From NCBI GenBank assembly GCA_048266425.1, contig JBLWZN010000001.1, forward strand, positions 124,001 to 188,000: a stretch of 64,000 bases of DNA, given 5' to 3'. Positions 36,726 to 46,185 of this stretch are shown piece after piece; within the stretch, counting starts at the first letter, position 1, and each line of letters opens with the position of its first letter. The notes below the pieces were generated by a model, which saw only the letters and a list, made by a program, of their open reading frames with translations, was not told where the DNA came from and searched no databases. The stretch comes from Cerina sp048266425. Lineage in GTDB: Bacteria > Bacteroidota > Bacteroidia > Flavobacteriales > Flavobacteriaceae. A program made the position numbers and the translations under genes.

Positions 36726-38618
36726 TTACTTGCTTTGTCTTTTTAAGGCGGACACTAATTTTTTCCCGCGAACCAAGATTTTTAAACGCTGTTTTTTAAG
36801 GGAGATATGAGGGTTTTTCATCTCGTGCTCATCCATTTCGTACTTGTATACCCCTAAAATATCCCTGTAACTTAGTATTCCCAAAATATCTCTATTACCT
36901 TCGGAAATGACGGGAATAACATCTATATTTTCATTGGCCATGGTTTCCACTGCGGTCAATAGGGTATCCGACAGTCGAATGTATATGGGGTTCGGTTCTA
37001 TAAGTGTCCCGACAAGTTTGTCGTGATCGTGCTGATTGCTGAACAAATTTGAATAACTTAAGATTCCCTTGTACGAACCCGAATCTGAGGAAATTATAAA
37101 ATAGTTCGTCTTTGGGCCTTGATCCTGGCTCAACCATTCCCGGACTTCTTTAATGCTATTTCCTTCGCTAATTATGGTTCCTTTTTTTGAAACCGCCTGG
37201 GCAACCGTTATTTTTTCAAGGATATCCGGTTCGTACGAGAGCGGAGTCTTGACTCCCCTTCGGGCCATTTTTTCGGTCATGATCGTATTTTCCATCATAA
37301 AATAGGATACCAAATAGGCAGCCGTGCAAGTGGCCAACAGCGGTAAAAGCGCATTGGATTCCCCCGTAGTTTCCAAGGCGAAGACAATGGAGGTAAGAAA
37401 CGCCCTGGACGATCCGGCAAACATGGCGGACATGCCTACTAGTGCAGCCAATGGAACGGTTACCCCTGCTGTTGGAAACCATTGAAGAATACCAATGCCC
37501 AACATTGCACCAGCTGCCCCACCAATGGTAAGCAATGGGGCCAAAGTGCCGCCGGAAGTGCCACTTCCCAAGGCAATGGCCCAGGAAAGGAACTTGAAAA
37601 AGCACAACGAGAACAAAATTTGCAAGGACATTGTTCCCGTAAGTACAGCAATGATGTTGTCATATCCCACACCAAGTGTCCTAGGGGCAAAAAAACCAAT
37701 GGCCCCAACGGCCAAACCTCCCATAGCGGGCCACCAGGCCCAATGTATCGGCAATTTTTCAAAGCCATCCTCGATCGCATATACAATTTTGGTGACCAAA
37801 ACGGAGAGCAGGCCTATAATGATGCCCATACCGCTGTATACCCCAATGGCAAGATTGGACGGTATTTCCACGGTTGCCCCCATGGGGAATACCACGCCTT
37901 GGCCAAACAACAAATGATGTCCTGCCGCGCCGGTAATGCTGGCCAGGGCTATGGGGAGAAAGGAACGGGGGGAAAATTCGAAAAGAAGGAGCTCTATGGC
38001 TAAAAATATCGCTGCGATCGGACTGCCAAAAATAGCGGCCATACCTGCCGTTGCCCCAGCGGCCAGCAATATTTTACGTTCGTTATGGGAAATCCTCATG
38101 AGTTGTCCCAACGTGGAGCCAAGTGCACCTCCGGTAGCAATAATAGGACCTTCGGCCCCAAATGGTCCTCCTGTACCTATGGATATGGCGGAGGACAATG
38201 GTTTGAGAAAAGTGATTGACGGCTTTATTTTACTTTGATTGGTCAAAATTTGTTCCATGGCCTCAGGGATTCCATGGCCACGGATAGCTTTGGAGCCATA
38301 AAGGGCCATTAGCCCTACCAGTAATCCTCCGATTGCCGGAATTAAAATCACAAAAAGGCCTTGGACATTGTCGGCTGGACTGGCGTGATGGATAGAAAAA
38401 GTATTGAAAAAGGAGATGTTGGTAATGAAATTTATTAGGTACACTAGACCCTTGGCAATAAAACTGATCAATATTGCGATGAAAACCGCCAAGTAAGAAA
38501 TGGTAAATAATCTCTTTTTATCCTGAGGTTTTTTGGGCCGAACATGTTCTTCTTCCAATGTCGGATTTAAGGATATCGATATTGGAATTCGGTTCTTTGG
38601 TAAATCGTTATCGGGCAT
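36726..38618 (-). CDS. ClC-family chloride channel/antiporter with CBS pair
   Basis: 630 residues: a ClC membrane domain (about 40-440, 10-12 helices) followed by two CBS domains (about 465-600). The anion-path motifs are R-G-H-G-I-P-E, G-A-E-G-P with gating glutamate Glu156, and S-G-G-T-L-A-P. In E. coli ClcA the first motif begins G-S-G-I-P; here the serine is histidine, a change seen in other CBS-bearing bacterial ClC proteins, which may alter ion choice. The CBS pair suggests control by adenine nucleotides. It is a single gene, with an inverted-repeat element 79 bases upstream of its start. Confidence 0.9.
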   Translation of the reverse strand: MPDNDLPKNRIPISISLNPTLEEEHVRPKKPQDKKRLFTISYLAVFIAILISFIAKGLVYLINFITNISFFNTFSIHHASPADNVQGLFVILIPAIGGLLVGLMALYGSKAIRGHGIPEAMEQILTNQSKIKPSITFLKPLSSAISIGTGGPFGAEGPIIATGGALGSTLGQLMRISHNERKILLAAGATAGMAAIFGSPIAAIFLAIELLLFEFSPRSFLPIALASITGAAGHHLLFGQGVVFPMGATVEIPSNLAIGVYSGMGIIIGLLSVLVTKIVYAIEDGFEKLPIHWAWWPAMGGLAVGAIGFFAPRTLGVGYDNIIAVLTGTMSLQILFSLCFFKFLSWAIALGSGTSGGTLAPLLTIGGAAGAMLGIGILQWFPTAGVTVPLAALVGMSAMFAGSSRAFLTSIVFALETTGESNALLPLLATCTAAYLVSYFMMENTIMTEKMARRGVKTPLSYEPDILEKITVAQAVSKKGTIISEGNSIKEVREWLSQDQGPKTNYFIISSDSGSYKGILSYSNLFSNQHDHDKLVGTLIEPNPIYIRLSDTLLTAVETMANENIDVIPVISEGNRDILGILSYRDILGVYKYEMDEHEMKNPHISLKKQRLKILVRGKKLVSALKRQSK

Positions 38619-38696
38619 TTTAGCTAATCCCTATTTTTGAGAAGTAAGGGGTCAAATTTATGAAATGAACATAAACAAAATTGATTTTTTGTTTAC

Positions 38697-38857
38697 GAAG
38701 TGGTTTAAACTTTTAGTTTGAAATCGAGAATGAAGGCTTTTGTGCCTGGGTGAAGCCATCTTTTAGTAGCACAGTCATGGTTACGGTACTCTAAAATGGT
38801 AAAATCTAAGTGCAAAATGCGAAATGGGTAGGTAAAGGAAAAAGTTTAAACCACTTC
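38697..38857. repeat. 161-base element bounded by perfect 18-base inverted repeats
   Basis: The ends 38697-38714 and 38840-38857 are exact reverse complements (GAAGTGGTTTAAAC plus TTTT, and its complement), 125 bases apart. The inside has no open frame and one shorter inverted pair (GGCTT / AAGCC). It lies between the ClC gene and the small STAS-like gene. It could be a small non-autonomous mobile element or a structured RNA leader of the ClC gene. Confidence 0.6.
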
Positions 38858-38895
38858 CTCAATTTGAAAAAGAGTAGTCTAGTTCCTAAATTAAA

Positions 38896-39294
38896 TTAAA
38901 TTACTTTACGCAAAACCTGATGTTGCTCTTTTCCCGTAAGTTCATTGGCCCATTGAATGGCATTTTCCAAATTTTTACCCATAAAAATGGGTTTTTTAAG
39001 AAATGCCTTTTCCAATTGCGCATTGGTCAGTGATAATGTACTTTGGGATACAAAGGCGAAACCCACGAGATTGGTGAGTCTGGAAGTGCGAAGATAGATA
39101 AGTGGGTCAACGGCATAGGAATGGATCCTATGGGATATATAGACAAAGGGCGTGTCCGGAAAATACGTCTCAACAATTTGTTCAAATATGTCATGCTCTG
39201 CATGGCCCAAGAACATACCTTCGTGCACCTCTGTGATCAAATAATCCTTGTAAATTTTGATCGTTCCGAAATCCAAATTTAATGTGATTTCCAT
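38896..39294 (-). CDS. Small soluble protein of unknown function, SpoIIAA/STAS-like
   Basis: 132 residues, no signal or membrane segment. Alternating strands and helices (I-K-I-Y-K-D-Y-L-I-T-E-V, F-V-Y-I-S-H-R, L-V-G-F-A-F-V) and the end L-E-N-A-I-Q-W-A-N-E-L resemble the SpoIIAA-like/STAS fold found in many small Flavobacteriaceae proteins. This fold call is weak. Members often bind lipids or act in signalling, but none of that is visible here. It stands alone between the inverted-repeat element and tRNA-Val; the start is ATG. Confidence 0.6.
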   Translation of the reverse strand: MEITLNLDFGTIKIYKDYLITEVHEGMFLGHAEHDIFEQIVETYFPDTPFVYISHRIHSYAVDPLIYLRTSRLTNLVGFAFVSQSTLSLTNAQLEKAFLKKPIFMGKNLENAIQWANELTGKEQHQVLRKVI

Positions 39295-39575
39295 TTTCGT
39301 CTATAATAAGTTCAAACCGTGAAAATTTGTTGTCCCACTCCATCAATTAAACTCTATATCACGTACAAAATTATATTTAAAATGTGCGATTTTTCGTAAA
39401 ATCGATGAAGTGGTCATAATAGCGGATAAAGGGTTGAATTTTTGTCCCTAAAAAATGAAATGTTTATTTTGAAAAAAGGATGCCTTTGAATATTAAAAAA
39501 TTCCCGTAATTTGCGCATTATTGAAAACGGGTCCCCTAAATTGAACGGGAGGCCCTGATGTTTTTCGGTAGATAA

Positions 39576-39650
39576 GGGATATTAGCTCAGTTGGTTTAGA
39601 GCGCTGCCTTGACAGGGCAGAGGTCATTGGTTCGAATCCAATATGTCCCA
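39576..39650 (+). tRNA. tRNA-Val (anticodon GAC)
   Basis: A 75-base cloverleaf on the plus strand. Acceptor stem GGGATAT / ATGTCCC (one G-T wobble), D arm GCTC...GAGC, anticodon stem CTGCC / GGCAG around the loop TTGACAG (GAC, valine), T arm TTGG-TTCGAAT-CCAA. CCA is not encoded. A short open frame on the opposite strand across it is spurious. Confidence 0.95.
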
Positions 39651-39706
39651 CTTTAACAAGGTCATTGGTTCCCCTGAAATCCCTGTGCAAGATGCCTCTC
39701 AATATT

Positions 39707-40981
39707 CTACAGTAAATCCATAATCCTTTCCAAAGCCATTCCGCGGGACCCTTTTATTAAAATTACGGCATTTCTAGGAGGATTATCCGCCAGGGTTGAT
39801 TTAAGGTCATTGAATGTTTCCAATCTTGTGTATGGGGTATTTGTGCGGTAAAAATTACTTCCAACCAAATAGACATTTTTAAGATTCAGGCCTTTCGCTA
39901 GGTCGGCGATATTTTGGTGTTCGTCGGCGGCCGTTTTCCCCAGTTCGAACATATCCCCCAGGAATGCAATTTTATTGGTTCCTGGAGTCTTTTCGAAACT
40001 TTCCAACGCTGCCTTCATACTGGTCGGGTTTGCATTGTAGGCATCCAAAATTATATGGTTTCCGTTTTTTTCAATGATTTGGGATCTGTTATTTTGGGGG
40101 CTATAACCCTCCAGGGCAGTTTTTATATCCGAAAATTCAACATTGAAATGATTGCCCATAAGAATGGCAGCACAACAATTTGTAAAATTATAATTCCCGA
40201 TCAGTTTGGACAGAACTGTCTGTCCGGCTACCTCCAAGCCAACAAATGGGTTTGCCCCTGTAAATTTAATTTGATACGCTCCCTTATTTTCCTTACTGAA
40301 ACCTGACTTGTTTTTGTAACCGGTCAATTTTTTTATTTGCACCGGGTCGTCGGCATTGTAGAAAATGAATCGATCATTACCTATAAGAAATTCATACAAC
40401 TCACTCTTTCCCTGTATAACGCCTTCTTCACTCCCAAACCCCTCTAAATGGGCCTTGCCAAAATTAGTGATATAGCCATAATCGGGTTGTGACAAACTGC
40501 AGAGAAAGGCAATTTCGCCCAAATGGTTGGCCCCCATTTCTATAACGGCCATTTCCGTATCATCTTGAATGGAAAGCAGCGTAAGGGGTACGCCAATGTG
40601 GTTGTTAAGATTTCCCTTTGTGGCTATGGTCCTGTATTTTTTGGAGAGTACGGTCGAAATTAATTCCTTCGTGGTCGTTTTGCCATTGCTGCCGGTAAGC
40701 CCTATAATTTTGGCCTTGGAGTGATTTCTGTGATAAGTGGCCAGTTCCTGTAGGGTCTGTAGCACGTTGTCGACCAAGATGGTTTTGTCTGAAACCACGT
40801 AGTTTTCCTCGTCCACGATGGCATATGCGGCTCCTTCGGCCAAGGCGTTTCGGGCAAACTCGTTCCCGTTGAAGTTATCGCCCTTTAAGGCAAAAAAGAT
40901 GCTCTTTTCAATAATTTTTCGACTGTCCGTACAAACTTTGGGAAACTGTAAATAGAGTTGGTGGAGGTCTTCAATTTTCAT
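39707..40981 (-). CDS. murF: UDP-N-acetylmuramoyl-tripeptide--D-alanyl-D-alanine ligase
   Basis: Cytoplasmic Mur ligase that adds D-Ala-D-Ala to the peptidoglycan precursor with ATP, 424 residues. I take the ATG at 40981 (M-K-I-E-D-L-H-Q-L-Y), since the longer frame would begin inside the gldJ terminator hairpin. The N-terminal domain shows T-D-S-R-K-I and F-A-L-K-G-D-N-F-N-G. The ATP P-loop is G-L-T-G-S-N-G-K-T-T-T-K-E-L, followed by E-M-G-A-N-H-L-G-E-I and, late, L-D-A-Y-N-A-N-P-T-S-M. It lies downstream of gldJ, but the terminator between them suggests partly separate expression. Confidence 0.95.
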   Translation of the reverse strand: MKIEDLHQLYLQFPKVCTDSRKIIEKSIFFALKGDNFNGNEFARNALAEGAAYAIVDEENYVVSDKTILVDNVLQTLQELATYHRNHSKAKIIGLTGSNGKTTTKELISTVLSKKYRTIATKGNLNNHIGVPLTLLSIQDDTEMAVIEMGANHLGEIAFLCSLSQPDYGYITNFGKAHLEGFGSEEGVIQGKSELYEFLIGNDRFIFYNADDPVQIKKLTGYKNKSGFSKENKGAYQIKFTGANPFVGLEVAGQTVLSKLIGNYNFTNCCAAILMGNHFNVEFSDIKTALEGYSPQNNRSQIIEKNGNHIILDAYNANPTSMKAALESFEKTPGTNKIAFLGDMFELGKTAADEHQNIADLAKGLNLKNVYLVGSNFYRTNTPYTRLETFNDLKSTLADNPPRNAVILIKGSRGMALERIMDLL

Positions 40982-40998
40982 AGAACTAATGTATAAAA

Positions 40999-41027
40999 AA
41001 AGTCCCGACATAAAATGTCAGGACTTT
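40999..41027 (-). terminator. Terminator after gldJ
   Basis: A 13-base stem with one mismatch, AAAGTCCcGACAT / ATGTCaGGACTTT, and a three-base loop, followed on the minus strand by seven T. It lies between gldJ and murF. Confidence 0.85.
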
Positions 41028-41048
41028 GCAATATTTAATTTTAAAAAT

Positions 41049-42710
41049 TTACCGTACTTTTTTGCTGCGAACGGTTTTGTTCTTCGATTTGGATTTGGAA
41101 CCTACCCTAGACATTGCACATCTAAATCCAATATAGTCGGTAGCCATGTATTGAGGCAAATATCTGCGCTGTGCTGGATCTAGCCAGTAGGCCCTGTCTC
41201 TCCATGACCCTCCCTTATAGACCCTTACTTCATCATTGATGAGGGTAGTACGGTTATTGCTCTTGTCATATCCCCGGATCATATTGCCCAAGGAATCCTT
41301 TTCAACATTGAATTTTGGGGAGTTGTACATGGTTTCTCCATCCTTCTTCTCATCGTCCCCACCAAATTTTTCGAAATATCTGGAAGAACCTGGATCTCCG
41401 TCCCTGTAACCTATGTTGTCGCTAGTGGAAAAGTTGGTCCTTAGATACGTTTCTTCTTCCCCTACAGGTACCATCTTAATCTCTCCTGGAAGATTAGTGG
41501 CTACTATTTTACCATTTGGCAATGTATCATATTGGATCGAATCCCTTAGTACATCTACTTTACCGTCCTTGCCAATGGCAGTCTTCATATACACGTTGCC
41601 CCGATAGTAGTTAAAATCACTGACTTCATCATCAACTATAGGTCGATAAACATCTGCCACCCATTCGGCTACGTTGCCTGCCATATCGTACAATCCATAA
41701 TCATTGGGTTTATACGACTTTACTTGTGCAGTAATATCGGCTCCATCATCGGACCATCCGGCAATTCCGCCATAATCCCCTTTTCCCTGTTTAAAATTGG
41801 CCAACTGATCGCCACGGCCAACACGTTGTCCATTTCTTGTATAATCACCTTCCCATGGATATTTTTTCCTACCTCTATAGTTGTTGTACTCCCGGCTTCC
41901 TATAAGCGCCTGTGCGGCATATTCCCATTCCGTTTCTGTGGGTAGTCGGTACTCTGGAAGAATAACACCACTGCTCCTCTTCGCAAAAACATTAACCGAA
42001 TCTTTTTTCATTTTGCCCTGCAAGGAATCTATTTGGCCTCCATAAACAGATTCTGGGCTGTTTAAGTAAGTTTCGGTACTAAATGTACCACCAATTTCCC
42101 CCTTCATGGCTTCGTATTTGGCATTTTTGTCCAAATAACCTTCCCTACCCAACATGGCTTCGTTAACCCTATCGGTCCGCCATTCGGAAAATTGGACCGC
42201 TTGTACCCAGTTCACCCCTACTACAGGATACTCTGCATAAGCCGGATGCCGCAAGTAGTTGTTCGTCATGGTCTCGTTAAACCCAAGTCGGTTACGCCAT
42301 ACTAAGGTATCAGGTAATGCCCCTATATATATATTGGCATATTTTGGATCGTCTGGAGGGTAAACACTCTTTAGGTAATCCAAATATTCCAAGTACATAA
42401 CGTTGGTAACCTCGGTTTCATCCATATAGAAGGACTGCACGTGTTGCTGTGAGGGTGTGTTGTTCCAATCGTACATTACGTCATCCTGTACCTTTCCTTT
42501 GGTAAAAGTACCCCCTTCTACAAAAACAAGGCCCGGAGCAGTTTCCTGCTCTTTAAAGTCGGAGTTGTATTGAAAACCACCTTCCTTGGCATTGATTTTC
42601 CAGCCTGTGGCCCTAGAGACATTTTTGGAAGAGGAGGAATTTTTACAACCTGTAAAAGTTCCCGCTACCACTGCACAAGAGAGTACAACTTTGATAAATT
42701 GTTTTTTCAT
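41049..42710 (-). CDS. gldJ: Gliding motility lipoprotein GldJ
   Basis: 553 residues. Lipoprotein signal with Cys22 (T-F-T-G-C). The body is a formylglycine-generating-enzyme-like (SUMF1) fold with F-V-E-G-G-T-F, D-E-T-E-V-T-N, L-P-T-E-T-E-W-E-Y-A, G-L-Y-D-M-A-G-N-V-A-E-W and G-F-R-C near the end, as in GldJ and GldK. GldJ forms part of the gliding and type IX secretion machinery and stabilises other Gld proteins. The tail is Lys/Arg/Ser-rich. Its divergent neighbour porV also belongs to this secretion system. The start is ATG, and a clear terminator follows. Confidence 0.93.
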   Translation of the reverse strand: MKKQFIKVVLSCAVVAGTFTGCKNSSSSKNVSRATGWKINAKEGGFQYNSDFKEQETAPGLVFVEGGTFTKGKVQDDVMYDWNNTPSQQHVQSFYMDETEVTNVMYLEYLDYLKSVYPPDDPKYANIYIGALPDTLVWRNRLGFNETMTNNYLRHPAYAEYPVVGVNWVQAVQFSEWRTDRVNEAMLGREGYLDKNAKYEAMKGEIGGTFSTETYLNSPESVYGGQIDSLQGKMKKDSVNVFAKRSSGVILPEYRLPTETEWEYAAQALIGSREYNNYRGRKKYPWEGDYTRNGQRVGRGDQLANFKQGKGDYGGIAGWSDDGADITAQVKSYKPNDYGLYDMAGNVAEWVADVYRPIVDDEVSDFNYYRGNVYMKTAIGKDGKVDVLRDSIQYDTLPNGKIVATNLPGEIKMVPVGEEETYLRTNFSTSDNIGYRDGDPGSSRYFEKFGGDDEKKDGETMYNSPKFNVEKDSLGNMIRGYDKSNNRTTLINDEVRVYKGGSWRDRAYWLDPAQRRYLPQYMATDYIGFRCAMSRVGSKSKSKNKTVRSKKVR

Positions 42711-43242
42711 AATTAGGACTTGAGTTCAAAAAAAATTAACTACTAATAGGTAGTTTGGGATTTGTCTATTTAATGGTTATTGCATTGCATATGGCTTATA
42801 AAACGGTGTTGCGGACATAATATTTTATTCTGATAAAAAATATTTGTATATCCGGTACCTTCAAAACCGCACAACACATGCTTTCCAAATTCATAACGGC
42901 ATAAATTGGTTTCTAGTATGGCCAGTTTGGTTTCTTTTCTTCAAATATCAGATAAACAGGCATGTTGTAATGCAGATAATAGGTTCCGTTGTCTATAAGG
43001 AATCCATGTTGTAAACCAGTTTAGTATTAAAATTTGAAAATAATACGGCCTTGGCACAAGATAAACTTAAAATGACCGTTTATCAATAATGGACTCGGTT
43101 AAACTTTTTCCTACATATGCTGTTCCGGGATTTCGGGACAAAAAGCTTAATCGAATTCCGGATGATAGCAATATGAATATCAATCCTTGATTTTCATATA
43201 GTCCTATCGATTTTGGATCCAACTAAATCTTTATCGTAAGAA
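42711..43242. other. gldJ-porV intergenic region; porU not present
   Basis: 532 bases between divergent gldJ and porV. No frame longer than about 33 codons, and none with PorU-like content. Besides promoters for both genes I see only a small inverted repeat, CTACT-aata-GGTAG, near 42741. In several Flavobacterium-type genomes porU occupies this spot. Confidence 0.6.
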
Positions 43243-44385
43243 ATGAAAAAATTATTGATACTGACCTTCCTTATCCTAACTGTGAAAATATCGGCACAGG
43301 ACAGGGTAATAACGACCGCGGTACCATTTTTGACCATTGCTGCGGATGCGAGATCTGCGGGAATGGGGGACGTAGGGGTGGCGACGTCCACCGATGTGTT
43401 TTCACAGCAATGGAACCCTGCTAAATACGCGTTCGCCGAAAGTAAAATGGGGATCGGTCTGAGTTATACGCCATATTTGGAAAGCATTGTTACCGATATT
43501 TCCCTCCTTAATGCAAATTTTTTCAATAAGATCAACGAAAAAAGCGCCTTTGCGGCTAGTATCCGATATTTTGGCCTGGGAGAAATTGAATTAAGACAAA
43601 CTCCCGATGATCCAGGTCGGATAGTGAAGCCCAATGAGTTTGCCATTGACGGATCATATACCTTAAAACTGAGCGATCAATTTTCGATGGCTGTCGCCGG
43701 CAGATTTATAAATTCCAATTTGAAGTATCCTGGGGATACAAGCACGGATTCCAAAGCCGCTACAGGCTTTGCAGTGGATGTTGCCGGTTATTACCGCTCC
43801 AGGGAAATAGCGTACAATAGCTTTGACGGCCGTTGGAAGGCCGGGTTTAATATTTCGAACCTGGGAAACAAAATGCAATACGACGAGGGCGGGCAAGAGA
43901 ATTTTTTACCTACCAACCTAGGCATAGGTGGTGGTTTTGACTTTATTTTGGACCTGGACAATATTATAACCCTTACGGCCGAATTCAATAAATTATTGGT
44001 CCCTACCCCCCAGGATTATGATGGGGACGGGGATATGGACGCAGACGATAATGAAATATACCAGAATATAGGATTTTTGAGCGGTGTATTTAAATCCTTC
44101 GGGGATGCTCCCGGTGGATTTAGTGAAGAATTAAGTGAAATTGCCTGGGCTTTGGGGGCGGAATATATGTTTCAGGAGGCATTTATGCTCCGTACCGGCT
44201 ATTTTTATGAAAGCCCGGAAAAGGGAGCTAGACAATTCTTTTCCATAGGGGCTGGATTTAAATATAAGACCGCCCAGATAGACCTTTCCTATCTTTTCTC
44301 GACCTCACAGGTCAACAATCCATTGGAAAATACATTGCGTTTTTCCCTTACCTTTAATCTTGGGGAGCAATTCTACAACGATTAA
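43243..44385 (+). CDS. porV: Type IX secretion outer-membrane protein PorV (LptO)
   Basis: 380 residues. Signal peptide to about residue 19 (K-I-S-A-Q), then an outer-membrane beta-barrel of the FadL-like PorV type. Diagnostic blocks are P-F-L-T-I-A-A-D-A-R-S-A-G-M-G-D-V-G-V-A-T, Q-Q-W-N-P-A-K-Y-A and an acidic D-Y-D-G-D-G-D-M-D-A-D-D-N-E insertion near residue 265. PorV carries cargo from the secretion pore to the PorU-containing attachment complex. It is followed by cdd and pdhA as in related genomes. The start is ATG, and a hairpin after the stop may end or attenuate the transcript. Confidence 0.93.
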   Translation: MKKLLILTFLILTVKISAQDRVITTAVPFLTIAADARSAGMGDVGVATSTDVFSQQWNPAKYAFAESKMGIGLSYTPYLESIVTDISLLNANFFNKINEKSAFAASIRYFGLGEIELRQTPDDPGRIVKPNEFAIDGSYTLKLSDQFSMAVAGRFINSNLKYPGDTSTDSKAATGFAVDVAGYYRSREIAYNSFDGRWKAGFNISNLGNKMQYDEGGQENFLPTNLGIGGGFDFILDLDNIITLTAEFNKLLVPTPQDYDGDGDMDADDNEIYQNIGFLSGVFKSFGDAPGGFSEELSEIAWALGAEYMFQEAFMLRTGYFYESPEKGARQFFSIGAGFKYKTAQIDLSYLFSTSQVNNPLENTLRFSLTFNLGEQFYND

Positions 44386-44414
44386 AAATAGGTCTTAAAA
44401 AATTAACTTTGAAT

Positions 44415-44438
44415 AAAACCCGCCCAATGGCGGGTTTT
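44415..44438 (+). terminator. Hairpin terminator after porV
   Basis: A perfect 10-base stem, AAAACCCGCC / GGCGGGTTTT, with loop CAAT. The T run at its end suits termination on the plus strand. Confidence 0.8.
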
Positions 44439-44476
44439 GTGTATTTTTAAACGGGTTCACTTTAAAGTTCGCAATT

Positions 44477-44968
44477 ATGGGCATAAAAAAAATTAGGATT
44501 TCGATCGAAATGCAGGAATACGAATCTTTAATGGATTTGACTCCAGGCGATCGACAACTGATGCAATCCGCAGTTGCGGCTCGGAACAATGCCTATGCTC
44601 CTTATTCCGGTTTTAACGTGGGAGCGGCGGTATTGATGGAAAATGGCAAGGTAATCATAGGCAATAACCAGGAAAACGCTTCCTATCCTTCCGGGTTATG
44701 TGCGGAACGTGTAGCTATTTTTCAGGCGGGGGCCCAGTTTCCCGGTATGCCGATAAAGGCTATCGCTATTTCCGCTGCATCCAAAAGTTTTAAGGTTAAG
44801 AAACCTGCGGCCCCTTGTGGCAATTGCAGGCAAGCCATAGCCGAATACGAACATCGGCAGCCAGGCCCCATTAGACTGTTGCTTATGGGAGAGGAAGGCG
44901 GAATTATACATTGTGGTTCCCTGGCAGACATTCTTCCGCTTTCTTTTAACAGCTCATATCTAAAATAA
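44477..44968 (+). CDS. cdd: Cytidine deaminase
   Basis: 163 residues, a little longer than the usual 130-140 because of an N-terminal extension. It deaminates cytidine and deoxycytidine to uridine forms in pyrimidine salvage. The zinc site is Cys in S-G-L-C-A-E-R-V-A-I, with the catalytic Glu next to it, and two Cys in P-C-G-N-C-R-Q-A. Substrate-binding blocks are A-P-Y-S-G-F-N-V-G-A-A and E-N-A-S-Y-P-S-G. The gene lies between porV and pdhA, a neighbourhood conserved in the family. The start is ATG. Confidence 0.95.
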   Translation: MGIKKIRISIEMQEYESLMDLTPGDRQLMQSAVAARNNAYAPYSGFNVGAAVLMENGKVIIGNNQENASYPSGLCAERVAIFQAGAQFPGMPIKAIAISAASKSFKVKKPAAPCGNCRQAIAEYEHRQPGPIRLLLMGEEGGIIHCGSLADILPLSFNSSYLK

Positions 44969-45182
44969 ATTTACGGCACTCCCTAAACGTTATAATCTAT
45001 AACAACCCAACCCTGATCGGAAGAGGGTAATTGTCCAAAAGCTTTTTTCCCATTTTTTTTTCTCTAATGAATTAATGTGTATTTTTGTTTTCCCTTTTTT
45101 ATGGGATATTTCAATAGTTGTTGCTATGGCACTTTGAATAAAGCGTGAAAGACCGGATATACTTCAAATAAAATAATGATAA

Positions 45183-46181
45183 ATGGAAAAAATAACCAAG
45201 GAGGTCTACCTAAAATGGTATGAGGACATGTTGTTCTGGAGAAAGTTCGAGGACAAACTTGCCGCAGTCTACATTCAACAAAAAGTAAGGGGATTTCTGC
45301 ATTTGTACAATGGACAAGAAGCTGTTCTGGCAGGTTCGTTGCACGCTATAGACCTGAGCAAGGACAAAATGATAACCGCCTACCGTAACCATGTTCAGCC
45401 TATTGGTATGGGTGAGGATCCTAAAAGAGTAATGGCCGAATTGTACGGCAAGGTTACTGGGACTTCCAAAGGTATGGGCGGCTCCATGCATATTTTCTCA
45501 AAGGAACATGGCTTTTATGGGGGCCATGGAATTGTTGGGGGACAAATCCCCCTTGGTGCCGGTCTGGCATTTGCGGACAAATATTTTAAGAGGGATGCCG
45601 TAACATTGTGTTATATGGGCGATGGAGCGGTGCGCCAGGGCTCCTTGCACGAAACCTTCAACTTGGCCATGCTTTGGCAATTACCGGTAGTCTTTATATG
45701 CGAGAACAATGGGTACGCCATGGGTACTTCGGTAGCCAGGACCTCCCATTCCACAGAAATATGGAAATTGGGACTAGGGTACGAAATGCCCTGTGGCCCG
45801 GTAGATGGGATGAATCCCGTAACCGTGGCGACGGAGGTAAGCAAGGCTGTTGAAAGGGCCAGAAGTGGTGGCGGTCCTACTTTCTTGGAAATGAAAACAT
45901 ATAGATATAGAGGTCATTCCATGTCAGATGCACAGCACTATCGAACCAAGGAAGAGGTTGAGGAATACAAGAAAATAGACCCGATAACCCAGGTATTGGA
46001 AGTTATCAGGGAGAATAAATACGCTTCGGAGGAGGAAATTAAGGAAATCGACAAAAGGGTTAAAAAATTGGTTTCCGAATGTGAAAAGTTTGCCGATGAA
46101 TCCGATTATCCACCAGTAAACCAATTGTATGATATGGTTTACGAACAAGAGGACTACCCATTTTTACAACATAAATTATAA
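45183..46181 (+). CDS. pdhA: Pyruvate dehydrogenase E1 component, alpha subunit
   Basis: 332 residues, typical for the alpha chain of heterotetrameric E1. It binds thiamine diphosphate and decarboxylates pyruvate together with a beta subunit, which is not encoded in this window. The thiamine-diphosphate motif runs from M-G-D-G-A-V-R-Q-G to C-E-N-N-G-Y-A-M-G-T. Other landmarks are G-G-S-M-H-I-F and the phosphorylation-loop region Y-R-Y-R-G-H-S-M-S-D. pdhC follows four bases later. A TATTTTTG box at 45080-45087 resembles a Bacteroidota -7 element, but no matching -33 was found. Confidence 0.95.
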   Translation: MEKITKEVYLKWYEDMLFWRKFEDKLAAVYIQQKVRGFLHLYNGQEAVLAGSLHAIDLSKDKMITAYRNHVQPIGMGEDPKRVMAELYGKVTGTSKGMGGSMHIFSKEHGFYGGHGIVGGQIPLGAGLAFADKYFKRDAVTLCYMGDGAVRQGSLHETFNLAMLWQLPVVFICENNGYAMGTSVARTSHSTEIWKLGLGYEMPCGPVDGMNPVTVATEVSKAVERARSGGGPTFLEMKTYRYRGHSMSDAQHYRTKEEVEEYKKIDPITQVLEVIRENKYASEEEIKEIDKRVKKLVSECEKFADESDYPPVNQLYDMVYEQEDYPFLQHKL

Positions 46182-46185
46182 GTAG

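Noticed and set aside
39493..39702. A 69-codon minus-strand frame across the tRNA-Val gene.
   Set aside because: It is antisense to a clear tRNA and its translation is the usual artefact of such genes.
41049..42710. GldJ considered as the formylglycine-generating enzyme for the sulfatase.
   Set aside because: It has the fold, but its length, lipoprotein signal, insertions and neighbours match GldJ, a structural gliding protein.
43089..43190. A 33-codon plus-strand frame before porV, considered as a porU remnant.
   Set aside because: The translation has no PorU-like features and is too short to judge.
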